This document shows, one piece after another, positions 32,676 through 43,450 of a stretch of DNA of 64,000 bases (within the stretch, counting starts at the first letter, position 1; every line of letters starts with the position of its first letter). A program made the position numbers and the translations under genes. Below the pieces are notes generated by a model. The model was given only the letters and a program-made list of their open reading frames with translations. It was not told the origin of the DNA and did no database searches. The stretch is taken from contig JAMYHL010000014.1 of NCBI GenBank assembly GCA_025531455.1, positions 434,001 through 498,000 of the forward strand, given 5' to 3'. This DNA comes from Apiotrichum sp. Y4204 (lineage: Eukaryota; Basidiomycota; Tremellomycetes; Trichosporonales; Trichosporonaceae).

Positions 32676-33836
32676 ATGGCCGCTCCCCGCCTCTTCGGAC
32701 GCCTTGCGCCGACCGCGCGCTCCGGCCCATCGCGCCTCGCCGTGCGCGCCTCGTCGTCCTCGGCATTCGAGCCCGCCCTCGCGCCAGGCGTCGAGCCCGC
32801 ACACGACATTGCCCTCGCGTACCTCGAGGAGCAGAATGCCACTGCCCGCGCGCACGCGCAGAAGCTCAAGGCGGAGGGGGGGGACGCGCCCTCGGCGGCA
32901 CAGTACGCGCGGATAGCCCGGGCCGAGGTCGACGCATGGGTGAATGACCCGGCGACACGGCGCGCGTTCCGCGCAACGGGGGGGAAGAACGCCATGGACC
33001 TCCCCGTCATGCGCCACCTCGCCGAGCGCGCGTGGCGCAAGGACGGCGAACTGGACATTATCATGCAGCGGATTAACCAGCTCGGCGTGGTCCCCGACCT
33101 TCTCGCCGACCACACCCCGAGCGCTGCGATTCGTATCGCGAAGGAATCCCCGATCGAGCCCGGATCAGTCGTTGCCGCGCAGACGCTGGCCACCCCGCCC
33201 GCGATCACCCTCCAGACCTTCTCTCACCCCGCCACCCCCTCCGCGTCCACCCCCAACCCCGAGGCACTGTACACGCTCCTCGTCGTCGACCCCGACTCGC
33301 CCAGCCACGAGACCCAGTCGTTCACCCAGCGCCTCCACTACGCAAAGTCGGATATCCCGCTTTCGATCCTCTCGGGAGAAACCGACCTCTTCACCGCGCC
33401 GGGCACCGAGGCCGTCGCGTATGAGCCTGTCGCGCCGGCCCGCGGCTCCGGCGTCCACCGCTACACCTTTGTCGTCATCCGCCAGGGCGAGAGCGCAAAC
33501 ACCCCGGCTGCGCCCGCCCGCGAAAAGTTCGACCTCCGCACGTACCTCTCCGAGCGCAATCTGTCCGACGCCGACATTGTTGCGCTCACCCTCCTCCGCT
33601 CCGAGTGGACCGAGGAGGCGGCGGACCACATTGACGCAGTCTGGCAGGCCCACCGTGGCGGACCTGCCCCAGTGTACGGCAAGGCCCCCAAGGAGCTCCG
33701 GTACGGATACCCGCTGAGCGCCAAGGGCCAGCGCGCCGAGTCGATCCGCGAGGCCGCATTTGAAAATGTCCTTGCCGAGCTTGAGGCCATGCAGAGCGGA
33801 CATCTCCCGGGGCAGGGCGAGCCCCAGCAGCAGTAG
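32676..33836 (+). CDS. mitochondrial large ribosomal subunit protein mL38 (Mrpl35 type)
   Basis: Single exon, 386 aa. The N-terminus is a basic mitochondrial presequence (MAAPRLFGRLAPTARSG). The middle is helical (QYARIARAEVDAWVNDPATRR, DIIMQRINQLGVVPDLL). The C-terminal half is a phosphatidylethanolamine-binding-protein (PEBP) fold: YTLLVVDPDSPS, then GVHRYTFVVIRQ, then FDLRTYLSERNL. A long helical presegment plus PEBP fold is the signature of mL38, a structural protein of the mitoribosome large subunit. It shares a divergent promoter with the USP gene and is convergent with the next gene. Confidence 0.88.
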   Translation: MAAPRLFGRLAPTARSGPSRLAVRASSSSAFEPALAPGVEPAHDIALAYLEEQNATARAHAQKLKAEGGDAPSAAQYARIARAEVDAWVNDPATRRAFRATGGKNAMDLPVMRHLAERAWRKDGELDIIMQRINQLGVVPDLLADHTPSAAIRIAKESPIEPGSVVAAQTLATPPAITLQTFSHPATPSASTPNPEALYTLLVVDPDSPSHETQSFTQRLHYAKSDIPLSILSGETDLFTAPGTEAVAYEPVAPARGSGVHRYTFVVIRQGESANTPAAPAREKFDLRTYLSERNLSDADIVALTLLRSEWTEEAADHIDAVWQAHRGGPAPVYGKAPKELRYGYPLSAKGQRAESIREAAFENVLAELEAMQSGHLPGQGEPQQQ

Positions 33837-34067
33837 TTTCACGTAGACACGAGCATCATGCACTATTCTGGCATTAGATGAGAGTAGCTGACATGGTGAC
33901 AGGAGTGCAATTAGCGCAACAAGGATACGATACCGCTGACAAGCTAACAATTTGTCGAGGTCTCGATCTCACACCCGAGTTCGCGTCTCAAGCCTCGATG
34001 CTGACATATCCAAATTGACGAGCTTCTCGCATGCACTTCTACAACAAGCACTACTGGGCATCACGAC

Positions 34068-36155
34068 TCAGTCGTCGGTGTCGGGGGACTGCGCGGGGGG
34101 CTCCAGCGCCGCAGGGGCCGAAGTGCGCGGCCTGTTCCGGAGAGGCCTGTTCGGGGGAGGCTCAATGCGAGTGACGTCCGACATGCGGTTCTTGCGAGCC
34201 CGCACGACCCGGCCGCTGTTGAGGACAATACTGTTGGCCTCAAACTCCTCTTGCTTCTTCTTCTCGATCTGCTCGGGGGTCAGGATTTCCTCCCAATCAT
34301 AGCCGATTTTCACTGGCAGGGTACTCGGGTCTTCGACGATGGCGACATTCCTTTTGGGGTCGTAGTTGACTTGGACGAGACCGTTGGCATACTCTTTCCC
34401 GCGGAGGTTTTTGCGACCGGTGTTGTTCCGGTCTGTGGCGAGAGATGTGGAAGCTAAACGCGATGCGGAGCCTACAGGCGATCCGGGATCCGAATGCGAC
34501 GCGGTACCCGAGGATTCTGATTCTGCTTGCTGGTCGGCGGGGTCCGCATTGACAGGCGTCTCCGATGAGGCAGCCTCCTTGAGGGCAGCAACCCTTGCAC
34601 TAAGCGCGAGCGCGGGCTGGGAGGCTGTGGCTGTGGCCGTGGCCTCGGATTCGGAATCGGTGTCCACAAAGGCAACGTGGTCCTTCGCGGCGCTCCGGCG
34701 GGACTTCTTGAACGCAGACGCTTGGGGTGTCGATTGCGAATTGGACGTTGACGCCTGGGGTGTCGCCTGCGTCCTGGATGTTGACGCCTGAGGTGCCGAC
34801 TGTGTCTTGGAAGTCGATGGGGTCCCGGATGTCGACGCCTGGGGTGTCGCTTGGGTCCTGGACGTCGACGCCTGGGGTGTCGACTGCGTTTGGGAAGTCG
34901 ACTGCATCCTGGATGCTGACGCCTGGAGTGTCGACTGCGTCTTGGAAGTCGATTGGGTCTTAGATGTTGACGCCTGAGGTGCCGACCGCGTCTTGGGAGT
35001 CGATTGGGTCCCGGATGTCGACGCCTGGGGTGTCGACTGCGTCCTGGACGCCGACGCCTGAGGAGTCGACGTCGCGACAGTCGCACTGGCCGCGCCGACA
35101 TTCGACGGCAGTCTGCCCCTCGATACCCCGGCCGAGCTGGTCCTCATAGCGGAAGTGACGGCGGGGGACCGTGGCGCGGCGGCGGCGACGGCGCGGGACG
35201 GCGTGTCGAGTGCCGAGAGAGTCGCGGCCGAGGGAGTCGCGAGGGATGTTGAGGGGGACGCCGGGGCATGCCGGGAGAGAAGGGGTGTCGCGGAGTAGGG
35301 TTCCGTCCTTGCTGTACGATCTGCTGCCCAACTTGGCCCAGAGTGGTGCGGAGTCCGAGTCGGAGTCGGAGCATCGTCGTCGTCGCGTGCCGTGTGTTTC
35401 TGCTTCTTCTTGCGCGGACTGTTGGTGACGGACTCGGGCTCCTCGTCCCTCTGGCGCTGCTTGTCCTTCCGCCATTGCGGACTGGCGGTGACAGACTCGG
35501 GCTCGTCCTCCCTCTGGCGCTGCTTCTCCTTCCGCCGTTTCTCCTTGTACGTCTCCCTCGGCTCCCTCTCCTGCTCCCACTCCCCCTCCCCCTCCCTCTC
35601 CTTCCCTTTCCCCTTCTCCCTCTCCCTCTCCCTCTCCCTCTCCTCGTGCCGCTTCCGCTTCCGCTCCTCGGCAGCCTCCCGCGCCGCCTCGAAATCCTCC
35701 TCCGCAACCTCCCCCAATCCCGCCGCCCACTCCTCAAATCCCGGCACGAGCTCGCGCCCAACAACATGCCCCACGCGCCGCGCCGCCGCGCGATTCAGCG
35801 TAACCGCGTGCAATGTCGCCGCGACGAGGCTCTGCGCCTCCAGCACCCGATGGGCATGTTTCCCTCGTGTGTCCCGCAGCACCGCGCCGACATTTTGTGT
35901 GAACGACTCGGCGAGCGCTCGGGCCTGCACGCGCACCGGGACGTCGGGGTTGCGCGGGAGGAGCTCGCTCTCGAGGTAGTATGCCATCAGGGCGGGGAGG
36001 TGCGGCGCGAGTAATGTGAGGCCTGCGTCTGGTGCGGTTTCTGGTGCGTCGGCCGCGTCGGCCGCGATGGGCGCGTCGCGGCGCCGCTTGTCCCGCGCGC
36101 CGCCCGAGTCCCTCCGAGAGCCCGACGCGCTCGATTCAGTGAACGCGGCGTTCAT
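34068..36155 (-). CDS. unknown nuclear-type protein with a coding minisatellite
   Basis: Single exon, 695 aa from ATG at 36155 (an upstream in-frame ATG at 36356 is possible but gives a low-complexity extension). I do not recognise the family. Residues ~45-165 are a helical, Leu/Ala-rich domain (LLAPHLPALMAYYLESELLP, ALAESFTQNVGAVLRD). Next is a charged coiled coil (EREREREKGKGKE type), then a Ser/Thr-rich linker. About ten imperfect 11-residue TPQASTSRTQS-type repeats lie near residues 360-480. The last ~130 residues look conserved-like: GLVQVNYDPKRNVAIVEDPS, YDWEEILTPEQIEKKKQEE and NSGRVVRARKNRMSDV. Basic and acidic patches suggest a nuclear protein. The repeat sequence differs between copies, so it is under mutation as a minisatellite. 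Confidence 0.68.
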   Translation of the reverse strand: MNAAFTESSASGSRRDSGGARDKRRRDAPIAADAADAPETAPDAGLTLLAPHLPALMAYYLESELLPRNPDVPVRVQARALAESFTQNVGAVLRDTRGKHAHRVLEAQSLVAATLHAVTLNRAAARRVGHVVGRELVPGFEEWAAGLGEVAEEDFEAAREAAEERKRKRHEEREREREREKGKGKEREGEGEWEQEREPRETYKEKRRKEKQRQREDEPESVTASPQWRKDKQRQRDEEPESVTNSPRKKKQKHTARDDDDAPTPTRTPHHSGPSWAADRTARTEPYSATPLLSRHAPASPSTSLATPSAATLSALDTPSRAVAAAAPRSPAVTSAMRTSSAGVSRGRLPSNVGAASATVATSTPQASASRTQSTPQASTSGTQSTPKTRSAPQASTSKTQSTSKTQSTLQASASRMQSTSQTQSTPQASTSRTQATPQASTSGTPSTSKTQSAPQASTSRTQATPQASTSNSQSTPQASAFKKSRRSAAKDHVAFVDTDSESEATATATASQPALALSARVAALKEAASSETPVNADPADQQAESESSGTASHSDPGSPVGSASRLASTSLATDRNNTGRKNLRGKEYANGLVQVNYDPKRNVAIVEDPSTLPVKIGYDWEEILTPEQIEKKKQEEFEANSIVLNSGRVVRARKNRMSDVTRIEPPPNRPLRNRPRTSAPAALEPPAQSPDTDD
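34715..35075 (-). repeat. coding minisatellite, 33-bp unit
   Basis: About ten imperfect 33-bp units encode TPQAS-[TA]-S-x-T-Q-S repeats, interrupted by shorter 18-bp TSKTQS-type units. The reading frame is kept throughout. Confidence 0.85.
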
Positions 36156-36721
36156 GCTAGGGTTATAGCGTTGTGATCGTGGATGGTGTGATAGGCAGGC
36201 CGTGTGGTATGTGGTATGTGATATGTGGTATGATAGACGTGTGGCTGACAGACGAGCTGCGGACGCGCGGACGGATGGATGAGCGGTGGCGAGGTACGCT
36301 GTGGATTTGCGGTGTTGAGCAAGGCACGATAAATGAGGTGAGCCGACTGGAGACAAGAGGTCGATGGTCCTGCGGATGGGATGGATGGTGGTGAGGATAA
36401 GAACAACAACAGCAACAACACGATGGAATGGAAGTCAACAAATCCTCGTCATGGCGCATGGCATTGCATTCCTGGGTTCCGCCTGCCTGATTTTCTCGTT
36501 TTTGCCACACAAAGACCCCGCCACACTGGTCCCCAACAAATCGCATCCTCTGCTTCCTCCAATCCTATCCCGGATCACCTCGACGCGCACGGATACATGG
36601 CATGGTTCGTGACAAACTGATTAAACGGAGATACTGAATGCGCGCGTGGTATACAACGCACGCCGAGATGGTTCTACTGACACTGAAACGAATGTGAATG
36701 TGGGATGTGTAAGGTTGCCGA
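36156..36721. other. intergenic region between two minus-strand genes
   Basis: A 566-bp gap: 3' flank of the MFS gene and promoter of the minisatellite gene. GTGGTATGTGATATGTGGTATG-like short repeats lie near 36204-36233. No gene seen. Confidence 0.4.
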
Positions 36722-39434
36722 CTACTGCCGTCCCCTGCCCTCTGCGCGGAGGGCGCGGCCGCGCCCGCGCTCCTCGTCCGCGTCCTTGCGGGGCAAGCGG
36801 AGGAACGCAAAGATGACAAACACGAGCGCGAGCACTGTGGCAGCGACCATGAACACGACTTCGACGTACCCGCCCGGGCTGAGGGCGGCGTAGGCGAACA
36901 CGTTGTTGAAGAGGAGCGGGGCGATGAGGGAGCTGCCGAGCGCGGAGAGGATCGCGAGGCCGCCGAAGAGGCGGCCCGTCTCGCGCTGGTGAGGGAGGAA
37001 GACGAGGGCGAGCGAGTTGACGGCGGAGCCCATCGGCGAGCCGAGGGTGAGTGCCGCCGAGGTGAGGACGAAGACGCGCTGGTTGCGCGCAGTGTTGAGA
37101 CCCAGGACGATGCAGCAGACGACTTCGACGACGATGGACACGCGCAGGATGAGGAGGTCCAGCTCTGCAGAACGTTTCTTCTGCTTTTCCTGTGCCGGGC
37201 TGCCGGGCGAGGGAGACCGGGACGAGCAGGACGAGGAGCGGGAGAGCGACGGAGAGGGAGAGCGCCCACGTTCGCGGGATGAGCCCGGCGCACCCAGGAG
37301 CGGCGTGCGCTCTGAGACTCCTGCGCGAGGCGAGGCGTCGCGAGTTGCGCGCCACGGCGAGGCGTCGGGGTCCGACGATTGATGCTCAATCACCGCCCGT
37401 TCAGTAAAGTATGGTTTGATGTAGTAAACAATCACTGCTGTTAGTCGTAAACACCCGTAACCGACCCACCTGGCATCAGGCCGACGAGCACGACGACGCG
37501 GCACATAGCCATGGCGCTCATGTACGGCCCGAGCTCGGCCCACGTCCAGCCGAATGCGAACATGGTGTACATGGGCTTGACGGTCATGAGGCCCTGGGGA
37601 GTTAGCAGCAGAAACAAAACCAGCCACGCACCATCATCCAGCTTATGAGGAACGAGCCGGCGGCGATGAGCGTGAGGTTCCAATCGCGCCGGCCGTCGCT
37701 GCGCTTGCGGGGGCGGAACATGGAGAGGGGGCGGAGGAAGACGATGCTGCGGCGCGCGAGGCGGCGCGACGCCCCGACCGCGCGGCGGCGCGGCGTGCCC
37801 GACATACTTGCCAGCGACCAGGTGCTGTCGCCTGCGTCCTCGCGCTCCGCGGCAATCTCGGCCTCCTCGCGCTGGCGCCGGCGCTCCGTCGCAGCCTTTG
37901 CGCGCTTGGCGAGCATGGCACGCGACTCGGAGGAAAGCGACTCTGGGAGCAGGAAGCGCATCAGGAGGCAGAAGACGAGGTGGGTGCAGACGGATATGTA
38001 GAATGGGGTGAGGCTGGGGTGTGAGTGGAATAGCTCTTGACACAGTGTTCACGTAGCTGTCGTACTCACATGTTGCTTGTCGCCTTGATGATCATACTTC
38101 CCAGGATGGGACCCAAGGAGAATCCAAACAGAACAAAGGCCGCGAGGCGGGTGAACGCCGTTACGCGGGACCCATCAGGGGTCACATCAGAGATATACGC
38201 GTGCATCGTCGCCGAAAACGTCGAGATACCGCCGAGCAGGCCCTCGATCACGGGGCCGACGAGGAGGACGTAGATGCCGCCATACTGGATGATACGGGGG
38301 TACGAGACAATAACGAGGAAACACGCGTCGCTGATGTCAGCCGGAGACGCAGCGATGCAGTGATGAGGGCGCGCGCGGTGCGACATTGATCATTACAGAG
38401 GGCATCACACCTCACCATCTCATACACACTCACTTGAGCAGCATTCCAAACTCGGCAACGGCCGCGACGCGCGTGCGCCCAATACGGTCCGACACGCCCG
38501 CCCAGTGACCCGTGCTCATGGCAGCGAGCAGGCCGACCGCAATCGTGAGCGCTGCAGTCAGTATTAATCTACATTTTGCCCACCCACTCATGGTAAGCCG
38601 CGCCGCAGCGGCAGCGACGACCTTGTCGGCCTTGCACTGCGCGGGGTCGATCTCGGGGAAGGGCGTCGTGTGCTCTGGCGTCCCGCCTGTGGCATTGCCG
38701 CGGCCGTAGAGCGCGCGCTGCGCGTCCCGGAACCACTTGTCGCCGGGGCTTAGCACGGGCATGTCCGTGTCCGTGTCCGTGTCCGTGTCCGTATCCTTGC
38801 CCGGGACGGGGAGGGTGGAGATTGGCCCCGACGCAAAGTGCGTGACCTCGTGCGAGATTGGCATTGAGAAGTCTGCGAACTCTGGGAACTCTGGGAACAC
38901 GTCGGTGGTGCCCGCGGTCTGGGGCGGATGCGCGAGACACGCAAGGTCGAGGTACAGTTCTGCGCGGGGCGCCATTGTCATTCCCATGCTGATAGTCACG
39001 CCCATAAGGAAGGGGAGGACCCACTTGGGGCTCGGCCTCCGCCAGGCGGGACGCCGCGAGATGCTCCCGTCGCGGAGGTTGTCCCAGTCGTCTGCGGACG
39101 CCGTGCGGTTCGTGGGCGGCTTCCGCCCGGGAGATTCCTCAGGCGCGTTACCCTCGTCACGCTCACGCTCACGCTCGCGCTCCTCACGCTCCTCCTCCGC
39201 GCGGTCGCCGGTGTCTTCTCCCCCTTGTGAGTCGACTAGAATTTCACGGAGCACGCCGCGCACAAACCCCAGCGGCGTGGGGTTCACATAGTCGCTGTGC
39301 TGGGCGTGCGGGACCGGGCGCTGCGGGTGGGAATGGGAGTGGCAATGCGAGTGGGAGTGGGTGTGGGTGTGGGAATGGGAGTCGGGGTGGGAGTGCGCGT
39401 GCACCGGCGTCTCGGAGTGGGCGCCGTCGGACAT
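36722..39434 (-). CDS. major facilitator superfamily transporter with His-rich N-terminus
   Basis: Six exons read from 39434 down: 39434-38588, 38551-38434, 38330-38070, 38013-37632, 37593-37470 and 37434-36722, giving 814 aa. The N-terminal ~50 residues are a run of His-Ser and His-Thr pairs. TM1 is WVLPFLMGVTISMGMTM; a long acidic luminal or external loop with Asp-Thr repeats follows. Classical MFS motifs appear after it: STGHWAGVSDRIGRTRV (motif A) and VLLVGPVIEGLLGGISTF. Twelve hydrophobic segments are inferred in all, with a charged central loop (STWSLASMSGTPRRRAV). Fungal relatives are TetA/hippocampus-abundant-type transporters such as yeast YCR023C. The substrate is unknown. Intron 1 (38552-38587) is 36 nt and in frame, so retention would insert 12 residues. 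The His run could bind Zn, Cu or Ni, but this is inference. Confidence 0.85.
38763..38795. repeat. hexanucleotide repeat encoding Asp-Thr pairs
   Basis: About five GTCCGT units on the plus strand encode a Thr-Asp run in the first external loop of the MFS transporter. Confidence 0.85.
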
Positions 39435-40988
39435 GGTGGGGTGAAGCCACTGGCGCGGTGAGGTGTTGATACTGTATCCCGCGAGGGCAAGTCGCTAGTC
39501 GTAAGAGATAGTGGTGAACAGTATCAAGAGGTGATGCACAAAGGCGGTCAGTTCTCCAGTTTCACTCCAGTCGTCAATTATCGTTCAACCCGAGTACGCG
39601 AATGTGGGGCCGAGACGTCGAGAGTGATCGCAACGCTGTGCTGCCGAAGAAAGGAGCGCTTATCAATCGGGTGTGTCGGCCGATAATCGTGGCCCGAGGC
39701 CGAATTGATTGCCGTCCGTTCGGAGGTGCGGTGTCGCGGTGTCGCAGAGTGGAATAGTCGCGGAGTCGCGGAGGCGATGGCGGAGCGGAGAAAGAGAAAG
39801 GAAGTGGTAATATCGATTCTAAAGAGCGTAACGGATGCAGTGAGGGATCAAGAACGCACACGATGTGTTGGGTCTTTGTACACTTTATTTCAGACCGTGG
39901 TCCCACAAGGTTACAAATGGTGTGTCGGCCAAGTCCGCATGACGTTGATGGCACGAGTACGAGTTGCGCAGTTGCACGAGGTGGAGCAGCTAGTGGCCGC
40001 CGGGCTGGCGCTTTCAGAAACTGAGCAGCGTGGGCATAAAGATGTAGGGACATGCGCTGCAACGATGATGCGTCGTTGGTCGTTGGTCGTTGGATGGGGA
40101 TGGGCTGTGGGAGTAGTATGTACTGTATCTTGTCTAGGAATGGGAGTGGGAATGCATGTCATCATGTCATCGGAACGCACCCCACACCCTTCGATCCTCG
40201 GCTCCCCTGATCCTCTGATCCTCGATTTCTGCAATGACGGCCGATCGCGTCGTCGCGCCGCGATATCGCGATATCGCGATGCGCCGCTGCGGAGCCGGCG
40301 TGCATCCGTTCCATGCCTTCCATGTCCGATCACCCCGGCGTGCCAAGAGCGGCCCCCGCGCTGCCCGCGCTGCGGCCCAGGGATCGGAGTATATTTCCCA
40401 GCATCGGCCACCGACATTGCGATTCCGGCCAACAGTTGCTTCGCGGCGTCGGCCGATATGCTGCGAGGCCACTCTTTCCTCAAGCTGTTTTCAGTCCGAC
40501 TTTGGTGATTTTTGCCACGCTGGTTGCGTGGGAAGCAGTCTGTAAACGTAAAAAGACCGACGTCGTCGTCTTCCCATGCCCAGTTTATAAGTTTACATGT
40601 TTATCAGGCTTGGCGTCATGTTTCCACCTTGACTGCAGCTACCACATACCCACAAATAACATGCCCCCGATCTAGCCCTCCGTGCCTCATTCCTTTGTGC
40701 CTCATTCTTGCTACATCTCGTCTCTCAAGACACGATTCATACTACCCCACGTACACTGATACAAACAGTCTACGCCACCACAACGACGTCCGATGGCTGG
40801 CCTTGATGCCCGAGATATGACGCTAAACACACTAACACTCGGTATTTATGAGTATAGGGGGTGGTTGCGGGTTGGTTGCTGTTAACTTTCTGTTGCTTGC
40901 TTCTTGTTGTTGCTGCTGCTATGGTTGCTACGAGACGGGTAACTGGTGGGAATGACAGGGTGAGGGGGGCAGACGGTTGTCCACCCCG
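39435..40988. promoter_or_regulatory. MFS transporter promoter and CCR4 3' flank
   Basis: A 1.55-kb gap between two minus-strand genes. It holds a nearly perfect palindrome of CGCGATATCGCGATATCGCG type near 40257-40282. Short open frames have no recognisable content. Confidence 0.4.
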
Positions 40989-43450
40989 CTAATGGTGATA
41001 CGAGCCGTACGACGGCGCCGACGGGGCCGAATCGGTCGCGCCCTTGACGCGGAACTGGGCGAACACGGGAATGTGGCTGGAAGTTAGAGGCTAAACTAGA
41101 CTATCAGAGAGCTGTAGACTCACTCGGACGGGAAATAGGCGTTCGGGAATCCGACGACGCGGCTGAGGTACTTGCGGTCGACATCGCCGAGCACGCTCGT
41201 GACCTTGAGCGAGCGAGGCGTGTAAAAGACATAGTCGATCGCCTCGTCGAAAGTCGGCGTGTAGTTTGTCATCTTCATCTCGCCAAAGCTCGCGCACGAC
41301 GAACGCAGGCCGAGGTTGTGCTTGAGGCCCTTTGTCGTGTACGACCCGTACTTGTACGTCATGAAATCGTCGTGGTCGCCGGGCACCTCGCCGTTGGTAA
41401 TGTACTCGTAGACACCCGACTGCTGGAGCGAGTTGAGGTCGACACACATGATGAGCGGTATATCGCGTCCCTTCTGGCTCTTGTCGTACGTGGGCGGGGT
41501 CGGCTGGCCCTCGATGGCGGGCTTGGCGGGCAGCTGCGAGAAGCGCTCGACAATCTCCTCGAGACGCTCCATCATCATGCCGATCTGCACAAGCTTGACG
41601 TCGCGGTACCGGTGGTCCCAATAGATGTGCGCGTTGGTGACTGCTAGGCGGGCACCCGACTGCACAAACTCGAGGAGCGCCACGGTGCCAATGTTGTCGC
41701 GCGCCATGACGCGGTTGAACATGTCCTCGGTGCGCATCTCCGTCTTGTGGAGCGCAATCTGGTTGAACTCGACGACCTGGGTCTCGATGAGGTGGAACTT
41801 TTCCCGCTTCCAGAACGTCGCGCAGCCATCGATGAGCTTGGCGTCGTCGGCCGACATGGTCCTTGCGCGCGTACGCGGGTAGTGGGCGCCGTCGTAGCCG
41901 CGCTCCTTGAGCTTGGGGTAGAACCACTCCGAGTACTGCTCAGAGTCAATCTCCTGGAGACAGACAATGTCGGCGGACGCGTTGAGCAGCTCCTCGAGCA
42001 GCGTTTCACGACGGTACGCCCACTCGAGCGCCCAGGCAGGCGTGTACGCGTACGACGTCGAGGGCGCAAACGACGGACAGAGGATGTTGTACGACAGGGT
42101 GGTAAACGACTCGGTTTTCGTCTGGGACGGCGACGAAATGTCAGGCTCTATCTCGATCCACTGGCGCTCCGGAGGGGCCTCGCTCTGGTGGATATCGCGG
42201 TAGTGAGCGATCAGTGCGCTGGTTCCCTGTTCGGCGATCATCTTGCGCACGAGCTCGTCCATGGGGTTGCCGTCGATTCCCAGTACTTCAAGCTGGTAGA
42301 GGCCACCAATCTCGGTCGGGAGGGAGGTGAGGTTGTTGTCAAACAGGAGCATCTCCTTGAGCTTGCAGAGGACGCCAATCTCGGGCGGCAGCGAGACAAG
42401 CTCGTTGCCTGTCGCGTCGAGGAGGGTCAGCTGCTTGAGCTGGCTGATCGACGGGGGCAGCGTCTTGAGGTTGTTGTGGTTGATGTACAAGGAGGTTATA
42501 TGGCTAAATGTGAACAACGATGGGGACAAGGTCTTGAGACGGATGCCGCCGAGGTCGAGGCCGGTCCAGGGCTCGTACGGTTCCTCCTGCTTGGAGGCCG
42601 GCGCGGGCGGCTGCGCGGGGTTCATGGGATCCGCGTTCGTTTCGCCACCCTCGCCCCCGCTCGTGCTAGGGGCTGCACTGCTATTCTTGACCGAGTCGGG
42701 AGCCGGGGACGGCCCAGCAGTGATGGGAATAGCTGCAGACCGACGGACGCCGTTGGGAGTGCCAGACAGGCCGGGTGTGCCGAGGCCTGTGCTGCCAGCC
42801 TGGCCCGAGGAGGGACGGTTGTTGGGATCCAGGATTGCCACGGCCGCGGGCTTGTTGGACATGCGCGACGTCATGGCAGCGGTACGCGCGCGGTGATGGG
42901 GGGAGGAGGCTACACGGGACGTCTCGGCGCGCAGCAGCTGCTGCTGCCAGTGCTGGGTCAATGGAGTCGCCTCGGCCTGGGTACGCGGCGGGCTTGCCTG
43001 CTGCCCGCTGCCAAAGCCCATGCCGCCGCCGAGTCCGCCGCCGTACTGCCCTGGGCCGTGGCCGCTGCCAAAGCCACCAGAGTGCTGCTGCCCGAGGTGC
43101 ATTGAGGTGCCGTTGCCGAACGAAGGGTGGTGAGGATGATTGTGGTGTTGGTTGTGTAATCCGCCGTGCTGGGGATGTACGTGGGGACCGCCTGGCCCAT
43201 GGTGGGCCTGCCCTGGGGGAGGACCACCAAATAAGCCGTTTGATCCCCCTCCAAAGCTGCCAGACGACATCGACAGGGAGGGGTTGAAGGCAGCTGGATG
43301 CCGGCCCCAACCCCCTCCTCCGCCACTGCCGCCACCGCCTCCACCGCCGAGGCCGCGGCCGCCAAGACCCAACTCAGAGATCGGACCTGGGCCGCCCCCG
43401 TCGTGGTGCTTGGCCTGTGATGACGAGGCCGACTGCTGGGGGTAGAACAT
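40989..43450 (-). CDS. CCR4: CCR4-type poly(A) deadenylase (CNOT6 type)
   Basis: Two coding exons read from 43450 down: 43450-41124 and 41076-40989, giving 804 aa. The N-terminal ~270 residues are Gly/His/Gln-rich and disordered. Leucine-rich repeats (LYINHNNLKTLPPSI, LLDATGNELVSLPPEI, LLFDNNLTSLPTEI) occupy ~310-410. The endonuclease-exonuclease-phosphatase domain follows: TLSYNILCPSF, VCLQEIDSEQY (catalytic Glu), VTNAHIYWDHRY, CVDLNSLQQS and FDEAIDYVFY. The last motif, FPSDHIPVFAQF, is created across the exon join and supplies the catalytic Asp-His pair. The LRR plus EEP order identifies Ccr4, the catalytic deadenylase of the CCR4-NOT complex, which shortens mRNA poly(A) tails. A likely 5'-UTR intron lies just upstream. 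Confidence 0.95.

Noticed and set aside
41747..43105. 452-codon plus-strand open frame opposite CCR4
   Set aside because: Antisense shadow of the CCR4 coding sequence with no family match.
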